A DNA stretch of 64,000 nt from Raphanus sativus (GCF_000801105.2 NC_079515.1:9796001-9860000), one strand, 5' to 3'; shown: positions 41,127 through 53,400, counted from the first letter of the stretch. Program-made: numbers and translations. Notes: a model not told the origin generated them from the sequence alone.

Positions 41127-44100
41127 ATGGCTGCCTCTCCTGCGTCGAACAGTGAAACAATCCAGGTCTCGGATTCTCAGAACCTCTTTAACGTGAACAT
41201 GACCAATGTGACGAAGCTCACGGCTTCAAACTTCTTGATGTGGAGCCGTCAAGTCCACGCCTTGCTTGATGGGTATGATTTAGCGGGGTACATCGATGGA
41301 TCCACGGTTCAGCCCTCTCCGACTGTCACGATCGAGGGCGAGCTCGCTACCAATCCGGCGTACACACTTTGGAAGCGCCAGGATCGCTTGATTTACAGCT
41401 CACTCCTTGGAGCCATCACCGTCACAATCCAACCCATCCTCTCCACGACAACAACATCAGCACAGATCTGGGAAACGTTGTCGGCGACCTATGCGAAGCC
41501 CAGTCGGGCTCATATTCAGCAGCTACGCCAGCAAGTGAAGCATTGGACAAAAGGCACAATGTCCATTGATGCCTATGTTCAAGGATTCACAACACGCTTT
41601 GATCAACTTGCCTTGCTTGGCAAGCCCTTTGATATCGAAGATCAAGTCGAGTTTGTTCTTGACGGCTTACCCGAGGAGTACAAGCAAATCGTTGATCAGA
41701 TTGAGAGTTGGGAAGTGGCGCCCTCTCTCACTGAGATACACGAAAAATTGCTCAACCATGAGGTGAAGCTTCAGACCAAGACCCCAGCTGTCTCTGCTCC
41801 TCCGGTTACCGCAAATGCTGCTCAGTTCAGGAACTCTTCCAATGCCAGTCGCAACAACCAGCACCAGAGTCGCAACTCCTACGCGAAGGGCTCGCAGAAC
41901 CAGACATGGCAGCAACAGCAGTTCAGCCAGCGTTCCGATCAGTCGTCTCGCGGATATCAGGGGCGTTGTCAGCTTTGTGGCACCTATGGGCACAGCGCGC
42001 GCCGGTGTACTCAAGGACAAGCTCCACACTACCAGCAGAACTCCGGTCCGCGCAGCAACACTCCTCCGCCGACCTCCTGGCAGCCGCGAGCTAATGCGGC
42101 AATGACGCAAGCCTACAACCCGAACAGCTGGATATTGGACAGTGGGGCGACGCACCATCTCACCACTGATCTGAACAATCTGTCACTTCACCAGCCATAC
42201 ACTGGCGGTGAAGAAGTCACCATTGCCGATGGCTCTACAATTCCAATCTCGCATACTGGTTTCTCTTCCTTATCCACCCCATCTCGATCTTTTTCCTTAA
42301 ATAATATCCTTTATGTGCCAAATTTACAGAAAAATCTAATATCTGTTTATCGGTTATGCAATTCTAACAATGTGTCCGTTGAATTCTTTCCTGCCCACTT
42401 TCAGGTGAAGGATCTCAGCACGGGGGTCCGGTTGCTCCAAGGCAAAACTAAAAACGAGTTGTACGAGTGGCCAGTAACCTCCCATAATACCATCAGCCTC
42501 TTTGCTTCACCAACCTCGAAAACCTCCTTTACCTATTGGCACTCACGCTTGGGACATCCGTCTTTTTCTACTTTGCAAACTGTTGTTTCTCAATTTTCGT
42601 TACCTGTTTCTACTTCTTCTCCAAAACAATTACCTTGTTCTCATTGCCTTATTAATAAAAGCCACAAACTTCCTTTTCACTCAAATACTATCTCTTCAAA
42701 CCATCCCCTTGAATACATCTATACTGATGTCTGGACTTCTCCTATAATTTCTATTGATCACTACAAATATTACCTTGTCTTTGTGGATCATTTTACCCGA
42801 TACACATGGCTATATCCACTCAAAAAAAAGTCCCAAGTGCTGGAAACCTTTACCCTATTCAAACAGATAGTTGAGAAACACTTTGCAAAACCTATCCGGA
42901 ATCTCTACTCTGACAATGGAGGAGAATTCATTGTGATGAGACAGTTCTTGGCGTCCCATGGCATCTCCCATTTCACCTCTCCACCCCACACCCCGGAGCA
43001 CAATGGTATAGCTGAACGCAAACACCGGCATGTTGTAGAAACGGGTCTCACCCTGATCCATCAAGCCGCCATGCCTGTTGAGTACTGGACATATGCCTTC
43101 GCTGTCGCAGTATATCTCATCAATCGCCAACCTTCGTCGGTGCTCCAACAAGTCTCTCCATACGCCAAACTGTTCAATAAGCCGCCAAACTATCTCAAGC
43201 TCAGGATTTTTGGGTGCGCCTGCTTTCCTTGGCTTCGCCCTTATGCTCCCAACAAACTGGAGACACGCTCTTTAAAGTGCGTTTTCATTGGGTATTCCTT
43301 GACGCAAAGCGCCTATCTCTGTCTTCATGAGCCTACTGGACGCATTTATACTTCCAGACATGTTACATTTACGGAATCGGAGTTCCCATTTCAAACTCCT
43401 AAACCACCTCCGGTTCAAACTCAGGCTCCCGAACAATCTCAACCTTCCTTCTCCCCACCAACTGTGATACCCGTCCCTGCTCCGTCACTCGTACACTCGT
43501 CGCCGTTACCTCCCCCGAGCCAGGATCCTCACCCATCGACGACGCTACCAGCGTTGTCACAGAGTTCTGTTTCGGCAGAACATCGTAATGAAAGTGGCTC
43601 GGAACAGAGTTCACCGGCTACATCGACTGAGTCTGCATCGCCAGGTAACACATGTATCTCAAACACTCAATCTCTCACTTCACCATCTCTCTCACACCCA
43701 CCAGCATCGCCACCAACACCACCCACTTCACAACCTCAACCTTCGTCTCCCCCAATACCCGCACCAGTCTCCCAAATACCTCCACCACCGCAACCTGAAC
43801 CACAAAATGCCCATCCCATGCGCACTCGTGCGAAGAACAATATCATCAAACCCGCTAAAAAGCTTACCCTCTTAGCTCAAACAACCACTCCTCAAATTCC
43901 CACTACCCTGAGCCAGGCCATGCGAGATGAGAATTGGAGACGTTCTATGAGTGTTGAGTATGATGCTCAAATTGCTAACCATACTTTTGAATTGGTTCCT
44001 CCTATGCCAACTCAACATGTTATTGGTTCTCGGTGGATACATACTATCAAATATCTTGCTAATGGTTCTATTGACAGGTATAAATCTCGCTGGGTTGCTC

Positions 44101-45430
44101 GTGGGTACACACAACAATACGGAGTGGACTATGCCGAGACATTTAGTCATGTCGTCAAGTCTGTTACAATCCGTTTGGTCCTGCAACTTGCGGTCACCCG
44201 AGCTTGGCCTCTCAAACAGCTTGACGTAAACAATGCGTTCCTCCAAGGCACTCTCCCGAGGAAGTATATGTCTCCCAGCCACCTGGGTTTGTTGATCCAG
44301 ATCGCCCGAACCACGTTTGTCGCTTAAAGAAAGCCTTGTATGGTCTTAAACAAGCGCCGCGAGCATGGTATCAGGAACTCAAGACTTTCTTGTGTCAAAT
44401 GGGATGCTGCAACTCCACAGCCGACACTTCCGTGTTCATCTACATTCGTGAGCCTCATGTCCTCTACATTCTTGTATACGTAGACGACATCATCATCACC
44501 GGAAGCAGTCCCACCATGGTCTCCGCCTGTATCAATGTCCTTTCCTCGAGATTCTCGTTAAAAGACCCCTCAGACTTGCATTACTTCTTAGGTCTTGAAG
44601 TCACACGCACAAGGACTGGTCTTCATCTCATGCAGCGAAAGTATATCATCGATCTACTGACGAAGATGAAAATGCTTGATGCCAAGCCTGTCTCAACACC
44701 ACAAGCCACAACGCCGAAACTCACTCTTCTCTCTGGTTCACCGCTTGACGACGCCAAGGAGTACAGGATGCTTCTCGGCAGCCTTCAGTATTTAACATAT
44801 ACAAGGCCAGATATTGCGTATAGCGTCAATCGCCTCTCACAGTTCATGCATCGACCTACAGAGCTTCACTGGCAAGCAGCTAAGCGTATCCTTCGGTACC
44901 TTGCGGGCTCTCTATCGCATGGTATCTATTTCAGCAAGCAGTCACCACTCCATCTTCATGCCTTCTCCGATGCTGACTGGGCTGGTGACACTGATGATTT
45001 CATTTCCACTAATGCATACATTGTGTATCTTGGATCAACACCGATTGCCTGGTCCAGCAAGAAGCAAAATGGCGTGGCACGATCATCTACCGAGGCGGAG
45101 TACAGGTCTGTTGCCAACACTGCAGCTGAGCTTTGTTGGATTTCATCTCTTCTTCACGAGCTTGGAGTTCAACAGCCGACTACGCCTACGATTTATTGTG
45201 ACAATGTTGGAGCGACGTACCTCAGCGCAAATCCTGTGTTTCACTCCAAGATGAAGCATTTGGCCCTTGACTTCCACTTCGTCCGAAACAACGTCCAGTC
45301 AGGAGCACTACGCGTCACCCATGTCTCAACGCGAGATCAACTAGCCGACGCACTGACGAAACCATTGGCGAGAGCACGTTTTCAAGAACTTATGTCCAAG
45401 ATTGGAGTGATCAAACTCTCTCCATCTTGA
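41127..45430 (+). pseudogene. Copia gag-pol polyprotein with one frameshift
   Basis: Reading frame 41127-44327 (1066 codons) holds gag, the CCHC zinc knuckle [14 protein letters not shown] (about 41968), protease DSGATHH (42138), integrase (HSRLGHP ... CSHC; D in YTDVW, D in SDNGGEF, E in [10 protein letters not shown]), a proline/serine-rich spacer and the first third of reverse transcriptase ([24 protein letters not shown]). Frame 44336-45430 (364 codons) continues in another frame with YGLKQAPRAWY, the RT active site YVDDIIITG (44477) and RNase H (DADWAGD, STEAEYRS). The change of frame lies near 44255-44262 and fits loss of one base. Everything else is intact, so the copy became defective very recently or is mis-sequenced at one base. 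Confidence 0.92.
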
Positions 45431-45437
45431 GGGGGTG
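45429..45437 (+). other. Polypurine tract
   Basis: GAGGGGGTG immediately before the 3' LTR, the plus-strand priming site. Confidence 0.75.
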
Positions 45438-45559
45438 TGTAGAGAATATGTATATAAGGATACTTTAGTCTTTGTATTATACCTAGTATTCTCCTTGTAC
45501 ACAGTATAAATACTGTATTCTATTATCTAATAATAATCATCTTAGCCAATACTCCTATA
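45438..45559 (+). repeat. Copia 3' LTR
   Basis: 122 bp, 121 of 122 identical to the 5' LTR. Followed by the target duplication TATTT. Confidence 0.95.
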
Positions 45560-45564
45560 TATTT

Positions 45565-45790
45565 ACGTATGGATCCATTTTGCCCATACGGTGTTTTTCT
45601 GAGATATCAGACGCCAAATGAGTTTCAGACCGCTTACCACATTTGCATCTTTTAAATGTCTGAGACCTAATCCTCCCTCTCAGTTTTGGTAAACAGACGT
45701 ACGATGTCCCAAGACATTTTTAGCTTTTTCCGATCCAAGTACAGGGGCTGTTGATCTCTTTGATACAAGCAGCCGGTAATATAAAGCATT
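45565..45790 (-). mobile_element. LINE 3' part, right of the copia insertion
   Basis: Minus-strand words SEKAKNVLGHRTSVYQN, EGGLGLRHLKDANVVSGLKL and TVWAKWIH are typical of the LINE region between RT and zf-RVT. It joins the segment at 40130-40879 across the copia element. Confidence 0.7.
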
Positions 45791-46139
45791 GAGCCCACTG
45801 GGCCGTACAAAACATACTTTAGGCTGTTAATTTTTAACGGGCCTTAGCTGAGTTATGAACCCAAAACAAGGAAATATCATGAAGCTTGTAATAGATTTGC
45901 AGATTTGTCCAATAAACGACATGAAACGCAGAGAAGAAGACGAAGGCCGTCAAACCTTGTATAGATCATCATCGCAGTAGTGGCTGAAAATCGCGTGATT
46001 TCATTGGAGTTAGAGAGGAAAGGCTGAACCAGAAGGAGGAGCATCTGAGAGGAAGCGCTAGGGTTTGAGCTTCTGTTTGAGGCAAATTCTATTTCTAAAC
46101 TAGAGAATCCGTTTCTGTGGATTCGAATATTCCGTTCTT
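45791..46139 (+). promoter_or_regulatory. Upstream region of UGT80B1
   Basis: Contains site II-like GGGCC motifs (near 45800 and 45840, in ACGGGCCTTAG) and a purine-rich leader with GAAGAAGACGAAGG and AGAAGGAGGAG. No clear TATA box, as is common for housekeeping genes. Confidence 0.45.
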
Positions 46140-49100
46140 ATGGCGAGTAATGAAGTTACTCATCCATTGCAAGAATTAAACGATGGGATCATTTCTTGGA
46201 AGGATGATGAGGAAACATCTGGTGGTGGTTCTTCTGATTGGCCTAGGGGTTAGTCCTCTTTAATTATCTTTTTTTCCATTCTTGATTTTTGTCTGGTTCT
46301 AACACCTGATCACTATTGTATGTTCTTCAAGGACTGGACCACTGCACCACTGCACCTGTTGGTCTCTATGGAGACATGCTAATCGATGACAACGAGATTA
46401 AGTATTCTCGTTCTTTGACTGGGAAAGCCTCTCCTGTTAGTAGTCATAATTCCAAGTTAGATAGATTATCAGAGCGTGACAAGGTAGGAAACATAGATCA
46501 TTCAACATAACAACTCTTTTTTTTTTTATTTCATTGAAATCATGATTGCATTCTTGTTGTTTGTTCCAGCAAAAACTCATTGTTGAGCTAGTCAGAATAC
46601 AAAATGACGGGACAGTGGAAGTTGATATAAATAGAGGAACTCCAGTATCGGAGGAGCTATTGGAGTTTCAGCCAACCAAAGAGCAGTCCACTATCACATA
46701 TGACAAGTCCTTGGCAGAATCCTTCAGATCCATTCCAAGGTTGAAAATTGTTATGCTTGTGGTTGGAACTCGAGGCGATGTGCAGCCTTTTCTAGCCATT
46801 GCAAAGCGCCTCCAGGTTGATCTCAAAATTTGTGAAACAAATATGTAAATTTTATCATATTTTCGAATCTGTTAACTGTAGTTTGATTTTCTTCATTATG
46901 TTCTTGTCTCTTTTTCCCCTAGAGCGAAGGATCCCCTAAGACTTGTTATCATTGTACTGAACGGATTGGTCATTGGCATTGACAAAAAGTTTTAAGTTAG
47001 ATGTTGTTTTTCTTCGTTTTCAGGAATTTGGTCATCGTGTTAGGTTGGCAACTCATGCAAATTTCTCCTCTTTTGTACGGTCTGCTGGAGTAGAGTTCTA
47101 TCCCTTGGGTGGTGATCCCCGAGAGTTAGCTGGGTGTAAGAAGTCCTCAATGAAAAGATACATTTACGTTTTAGTTTCTTAATGAGAGCCTAATGGTAAC
47201 AGAGTTAAGCTTTTTCAGAAACCACTGTTTATGAATGTAGATATGGCGAGAAATAAAGGTCTTATTCCTTCTGGGCCTGGAGAAATCGCAAAGCAGAGAA
47301 AACAACTCAAGGCTATCATAGAGTCTCTTCTTCCGGCATGCACAGAGCCTGATATGCAAACTGGTGCCTCTTTCAGAGCTCAAGCAATAATTGCAAACCC
47401 TCCTGCATATGGTAATTTTTTTTTTTGATTCATCAGCACTGTATTGTTTCTATGCTTTCCTCAAGTATGTTTACTAGGTTGTTGTTTTAATTTCTCCTAT
47501 GAAGCTAATGATGTGGTTTTTTGGCTCTAATTGCAGGACATGTGCATGTTGCTGAAGCTCTTGGAGTACCAATTCATATTTTTTTCACAATGCCTTGGAC
47601 GTGAGTTGACTTCTGTAGTTTTCATCTTAAGGTCAGTGTTATATGTAGTCCTGTTTTCTTACAACCTCTTCCTCTAGGCAGGCCAACCCATGAATTTCCC
47701 CACCCTTTGGCCCGTGTTCCCCAAACTGCTGCGTATTGGGTATGTTATAATTTGATAGAGAATTTATATGATTTTTTTAGTGATCCCGATACATTGTAAT
47801 AACATTTTCTTGTTTCAGCTATCATATATAATTGTTGATCTGATGGTGTGGTGGAGCATAAGGACATACATAAATGATTTTAGGAAGAGGAAGCTAGATC
47901 TTGCACCTATCGCTTATTTCAGTACATACCATGGCTCAATTTCTCACTTGCCTACTGCTTACATGTGGAGTCCCCACGTTGTGCCAAAACCAAGTGGTAA
48001 GAACATAGCTGCATCCCCGATACATGTATTCCATTGAGGTTTATCATGTGTCATTGGTTTCAAGGCCACGTTCGTCTTGCTTTCGCATGACCATAATACT
48101 TTTATCTGTTTTTTGATGTGTAATATTCTTTGATTGTGAGCTCTTTATCTTTTCTTTAAATATATATCTGAAAGATTTTGCTGTTGTTTGACTAACTTGC
48201 AGACTGGGGTCCTTTAGTAGATGTTGTTGGGTATTGTTTCATGAACCTTGGATCAAAGTACAAACCTCGGGAAGAGTTTATCCACTGGATAGAAAGAGGA
48301 TCACCACCAATATATATTGGTTTTGGAAGCATGGTAAGCTCATTTTCTGACCCTTAACACTTGGAAAATGTGTTCGTTTCGTCTTTAAAATTCAGTGATA
48401 GTGCAAAGTGTTGACAATGGATCTTGCAAATAAACAAATAGCAATCAAATTGAAATCTTTGATTTGTATCAGTTTAATGTCAGGATGAAATACTTGTATT
48501 TAGTCGATATATTTATTTCAACAATTTATGTTCTTGGCCCCTCTAGTTTGTTGTTTAACTGGTGATGCACTAGTTTCAGCTCACAGTATTGTTGCTTTGT
48601 TGTTTCTTCTCCTTAACAGCCTCTTGATGATCCCAAAAAGACAATGGACATTATACTGGAAACATTGAGAGATACAGAACAAAGAGGGATAGTTGATCGA
48701 GGTTGGGGTGGCCTTGGAAACCGTAAGCATCTTCTGTACCATCTCTTTTGACGCTGCGTGATTTTCTTTTTCCTTTTCTTGATTCAAGAAAACATTATCG
48801 TCTTCTTTCAGTTGCTGATGTTCCTGAAAATGTATTCCTCTTAGAGGACTGTCCTCACGATTGGTTGTTTCCTCAATGTTCAGCTGTGGTAAGCCCTCTT
48901 TCTATTCCCAGTTTCTTATCTACATTCATGTCTTCGAAGATTTTTTCTGTTATAAATGAGGCTGTTTCTCGTGTTGTGGGTATGAAGATTCATCATGGCG
49001 GTGCTGGAACCACAGCGACTGGACTGAAAGCTGGGGTAAAACGTTATACTCATCACCAAAGTGTCCTGTGGTGAAACTATAGCAGTTTTCTTTACTACAT

Positions 49101-49661
49101 GAAATATAACACTGCCTATATGCTTTTGAATGTTTCTTTTATGCCTGCAGTGTCCAACAACAATTGTACCGTTCTTCGGGGATCAGTTCTTCTGGGGTGA
49201 CAGGGTCTGTGAGAAGGGGCTTGGGCCTGCGCCAATACCGATAGCTCAGCTCAATGTTGAGAACCTCTGTAGTGCCATAAGATTTATGCTTCAACCAGAG
49301 GTAAACAAACTTGGTTTCCCATTTTTCAATATATTCTTCCATGCCCATGTAGGATCTTATAGTAAAGAACTAAATAAAGTTCCGTGATCCAAGCCGTATT
49401 AATATTAGAAAGAATATTTATCAAAGAACACATACCGTGGCATTTCAGGTGAAATCACGAGTGATGGAGCTAGCGAAAGTACTGGAGAACGAGGATGGTG
49501 TAGCTGCAGCAGTTGATGCATTCCATAAGCATTTGCCACCGGAGCTACCACTGCCCGAGTCCGCACCTGAGAAAAAGGATGAAGATGATCAACCAGACCT
49601 GTTACAGCGGTTCTTCATCCAGATTGGCAGAAAGTGTTGCCTTCCATGTGGGGGCGTGTGA
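46140..49661 (+). CDS. UGT80B1: Sterol 3-beta-glucosyltransferase UGT80B1/TT15 (603 aa)
   Basis: Transfers glucose from UDP-glucose to membrane sterols; loss in Arabidopsis gives transparent testa15 seeds. Fourteen exons: 46140-46248, 46332-46483, 46570-46815, 47024-47135, 47241-47411, 47537-47600, 47682-47739, 47819-47996, 48203-48333, 48620-48722, 48812-48888, 48988-49035, 49151-49300, 49449-49661. All phases agree, giving 603 residues (Arabidopsis about 615). N-terminal GT28-type domain with VVGTRGDVQPFLAIAKRLQ; ANPPAYGHVHVAEALGVP; WSPHVVPKP; donor site HHGGAGTTATGLKAG, then PTTIVPFFGDQFFWGDR; C-terminus ends in cysteines (KCCLPCGGV). MASNEVTHPLQEL resembles the Arabidopsis start. All introns are kept, so this is not a retrocopy. 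It sits inside the DUF26 cluster, unlike in Arabidopsis. Confidence 0.94.
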
Positions 49662-50008
49662 TATCAAATGTTTTAGATGCTTTTTTAGTTGCGTAATCTT
49701 GTATCTGCAACTTCGATTCATTTCATTCAATGGTCAGGAATATTATTACTATTTTTTGTGTGCATTAGTACATAAATTGGATATAATAAAATGATAAGGA
49801 ATTTGCTAAAATGGAACAGAGAAACAGCTCTATTGTCTTCTTGCTATAAATTATTTTTTGTCTATTTTGGACATTTGATATCTGAGTTACATAAAAATTC
49901 ATAAAAAGAATTTACGATTCAGAAATTATGGAAAATATTAATAAAGAATATAAATTAAAAGCACTTACATGAACATATTAGTTTTGTGTAATTCAAACGT
50001 AATTCACA
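49662..50008. other. UGT80B1 3' region
   Basis: No gene. AT-rich 3' UTR and flank up to the Helitron end. Confidence 0.5.
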
Positions 50009-50946
50009 CTAGATCTTGACCCGCCCAACCGGGCGGGTATTTATTTTATGTTTTTAGTTTTTTTAATTTATAAATGATATATTTTTAATATTTAAACATA
50101 AATTTAGATTGAAAATTAACATTTGTAGTTATAATAAAAATTAAAAGTTTTAAAAAATATTTTGATATAAATTTTAAATTCCTAACTAAAATAATATAGA
50201 GATGGGTCATAATTTTTCCAATTCCAAAATCTTAGCATTCTTAATGACAAATAAAATAATTTATAAATACATAAAATATATAAACATATTTGAAATTAAA
50301 ATATTTAAAAAAAAAAAAAAATTACGCCATTGTTGTTTATTTCTATAGTTTGACCCGTGGCCGTATAAATATTTGCTTTCACTTCAATTTTTTTTCTTTG
50401 TTCTAATGATAATATATATATATATATATATATATATGTGTAAATTAATATGTATTACATAATTGTTAGTATAACATTTTAAAACAAAATTTTATATATT
50501 ATTTTAAATAATTATATTATGTGATTTTAATCGTCTATTATATCACAGCGTATCATATAAAAATCTAATATTTATAACTAATTGGACTTATATTATAAAA
50601 GTGTTATACTAACAATTTATAAATAAAATATTTTATATTTTATCTATATGATATATAAATTGATTTTGATGTGTGATTTTTATTTTATTATTTTTATTAA
50701 TAAATATTGAAAAATATTAAATGTTAACAAAAATCTATTAGAAATTTTATTTTGGTTAAGGTTCATTCTATTAAAGAAATCTATTATTTAAATTAGGAAA
50801 GACATTAAATACTTAAATCTATCATTTAAATAAGGAAATACAAAAATCTCTACTATCTTTGTTACCAAACAAAATTTAATTTTTTAAAGATTCATATCCC
50901 TGTTTCCAAACAAAAGCTTAAAGTACTTCTACTTTAATAAGATAGA
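50009..50946 (-). mobile_element. Non-autonomous Helitron, 0.94 kb
   Basis: The minus strand starts A|TCTATCTTATTAAAG (5' TC at 50946), in the style of Arabidopsis ATREP starts. It ends with an 8 bp stem and 4-base loop, ACCCGCCC-ggtt-GGGCGGGT (50019-50038), then TCAAGAT and CTAG (50012-50009) followed by T. Insertion is between host A and T, with no target duplication, as Helitrons do. The interior is AT-rich, with a TA microsatellite at 50411-50438 and no replicase gene. Confidence 0.68.
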
Positions 50947-51107
50947 TATTACAAAATTCAGTCTACCTTATACGAATAAGTAAAATGTATTTTCAGATAA
51001 TCTCCTATATGTGGGCAATGGTTAGGAATGACATGTTTCTATAGTATGAATGTACACGCGTATTGGAATCTTATCCTATGTTGTCTAAAAAAGCAAGAAT
51101 CTAGTAG

Positions 51108-51427
51108 TAATAAATTAAGAAATGAATACCTTCATTTCAGGTTTGCACCGTATGAATCGTGTGAACTAAGTCACACCTCTTGAACTTTAACATTTTCGTC
51201 GGCCCACTTGTCGCCGCAATAATTCTCAACCTTCAACCATTCTCTCCTGTCCTTATAAAGTGTAAACATCTTATTCTACAAACTGTCCTTTCAAACAAAT
51301 TGCGAACTGGGTAACCAGAAAAATATATTATATATATAAACATCACATACCTGTTGAGTCTTACATAAACATCAGTCCCAACGAATCATCTAGAAAAAAT
51401 CCTCTTTGAGAAAAATAAATCAGAACT
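51108..51427 (+). repeat. DUF26-cluster upstream block, copy 3
   Basis: Same words as copy 1 (GAATACCTTCATTTCAGG, GTGTGAACTAAGTCACACCTC, TCGTCGGCCCACTTGTCGCC, CAACCTTCAACC), with a TATATATATAAAC box near 51335. Confidence 0.75.
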
Positions 51428-52370
51428 ATGTACTCTTCATCATCTGTATCAAAACGCCTCATTTTGATTCATGTCTTAGCCATACAACTTCTCTTTATAA
51501 GCAGCAAATTGTCCTTAAACACTACAAATGCGTATCTCAACCTCAAATGCTTGGATAGTCAAGGAAAATACAAGCCGGGAAGCGATTACCAGGAACTTTT
51601 AAAAAAAGTCATAAAAATGTTCTATAAAAACAGTAACGATAAACCAGGTTTCGCTCTGCTCGGCTCTGATGACTTATCCGCTATCCTTCAGTGCCGTGGC
51701 GATTCCTATGGCCCCAAATGCCGCGACTGCTTTGCCACCTCCATGGCTGTGGTACTGTCACATCAATATTGTTTATTAGTTCTATAAATCTGCGCACAGC
51801 TCTTGACAATTTAGCATAAGACAAAAAAAAACTACTTATTATATGTTATTTAGTCTCGTGCAATCTCGTTGTTGATTGTGTTGTAGATATTTAAAATGTA
51901 TATTACAGCTTCGTAAGAGATGTCCGTGGTATAGGGGGAGAATAGTATGGTATGACCAATGTCTTCTGTCGTTTTCGTCCACATATGCTACTGGAAAGAT
52001 CGATTACGACAATATCTTTTGTATGTCCAACGCAAAGAAGTTGGGAGATAAACTCGGGTTTGCAAGTGTTTGGAATACTCTCATGGACAATCTGACGACG
52101 TTAGCCCTCAGTCAAGTTAACTACACTCAGCCAACAGCATTATACTCTGTGGGGGAGACTCGGTTCAAGGGTGATACAATTTATGGAATGGTGCAGTGTA
52201 CCAAAGACATATCACCACAAGCTTGTGAAGAGTGTTTGGTTTTCAATAGGTTGCATTTTCAAGATTGCTTGAATGATAAACGAGGAGCGAGATTTGTGGG
52301 TACGAGCTGTACTTTTAGGTTTGAGTTTTATCCTTTTATTAACAAGCCGGTCGAGTATTTAAAAAGTTAA
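51428..52370 (+). CDS. DUF26 cysteine-rich repeat secretory protein C (261 aa)
   Basis: Exons 51428-51751 and 51909-52370, in frame. Signal peptide MYSSSSVSKRLILIHVLAIQ. DUF26 cores CRGDSYGPKCRDC and CTKDISPQACEEC. Closest in sequence to gene B in the second domain (FNRLHFQDCLNDKRGARF shared almost word for word), which points to recent duplication or conversion. It lies just after UGT80B1 and a Helitron. No lesion was seen. Confidence 0.9.
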
Positions 52371-52744
52371 ATAAATAATTAACTTTTTGTTTGTTTTTTT
52401 CAATCAAAAGCTTATGTAACATCAAGTACTACTTTTTTTTTTTTTTGGACAAACAAGTACTACTTTTTTAAAGAATGTTTAAAGAATAAAACAAAAGAAT
52501 AATAATTGGATAAGATATTGCTCTCCTATTTTGTTGCTTTATGCTTCAACAAATGTCTTCTCTCCCATTTCTCTTACAGAGGTATTCTGTTTCCCATGAT
52601 TTTTTCAAATGTCTTTTAAATTTTCTTCTCATAGTTTTCAATTTTATTTTAAATTGGGATATAGATACAAATGACCCAGGACCGGAGCCAACAACGAATT
52701 TAATACATCCATACAAAAAGAACTACATCACAATTCATATCATG
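52371..52744. other. 3' flank of DUF26 gene C
   Basis: No gene. Repeats the cluster's 3'-flank words, including a duplicated AAGTACTACTTTTTT. Confidence 0.5.
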
Positions 52745-52978
52745 ATCGTGTGAACTAAGTCACATTTACATTTTCTTCGGCCAATCTTGTCGCCGCTAAT
52801 AAGTCCAACCTTCAACTCTTCTCCTTACAAAGCTTAAGCGTTTTTTTCTACAAAATGACATTTTCAAACAAATTTCGTATTGGGTAAACAAAAACAATAA
52901 ACTATAAATATAAACATTAATCCCAACGAATCATATATAAAAAACCTCTTCGATAGAAAACCATCCAATCCAAAGCAA
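52745..52978 (+). repeat. DUF26-cluster upstream block, copy 4
   Basis: GTGTGAACTAAGTCACATTTAC, TTCGGCCAATCTTGTCGCC, CAACCTTCAACTCTTCTCC, TTTCGTATTGGGTAA. It leads to the pseudogene at 52979. Confidence 0.7.
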
Positions 52979-53400
52979 TGTACTCTTCAGCGTCTGTATC
53001 AAAACGCCTCACTTAGATCCATGTATTGGCCATACAACTTCTCCTTATAAGCAGCGAATTGACCCTAAATACGACCAATACGTATCTCAACCACAAATGC
53101 TTAAGGAAAATACAAGCCGCGAAGTAAGTACGAGGAACTTTTAAATTCTACCACCAAAATGTTATACTCGGACAGTATCAATAAAAGAGGTCACACCCTG
53201 CTTAGCGATTCTACTATCCGCTATCCTCCAGTGCCGTGGCGAACTACTACGGACCCAAGTGCCGCAACTGTTATATTCGGACAGTATCAATTATCTTTTT
53301 TTTTTTAAATTCTTATAAATCTTCGCACAGCTTTTGATTACATTTTAGCACAAAAGGCCTGAACAAATGTATTCTCTCCCATTTCTCTTATAGAACGTAG
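52979..53400 (+). pseudogene. DUF26 gene remnant, exon 1 only
   Basis: Opens like its neighbours (ATGTACTCTTCAGCG...) but has a stop after about 12 codons (CTCACTTAGATCC), several small deletions and a damaged cysteine core (CGCAACTGTTAT). At about 53362 the intron sequence jumps straight into the cluster's 3'-flank words (GAACAAATGTATTCTCTCCC), so exon 2 has been deleted as a block. Non-functional. Confidence 0.82.

Larger units (their letters stand above)
40885..45559 (+). mobile_element. Ty1/copia LTR retrotransposon (AtRE1-like), 4.7 kb
   Basis: Complete element with 122 bp LTRs, 5 bp target duplication TATTT (40880-40884 and 45560-45564), a primer-binding site for initiator tRNA-Met and a polypurine tract. 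The LTRs differ at one position, so the insertion is young. The gene order protease-integrase-RT-RNase H is that of copia. The element is inserted in an older minus-strand LINE. Confidence 0.96.

Noticed and set aside
41667..42158. 163-codon minus-strand frame in the copia element
   Set aside because: Antisense shadow of gag with no family match.
44255..44335. Programmed frameshift in copia pol
   Set aside because: Copia relatives read this region in one frame; loss of one base in RT is simpler, and no slippery site or structure is seen.
46973..47182. Frame starting MALTKSFKLDVVF as an alternative UGT80B1 start
   Set aside because: It is intron 3 plus exon 4; the spliced gene explains it fully.
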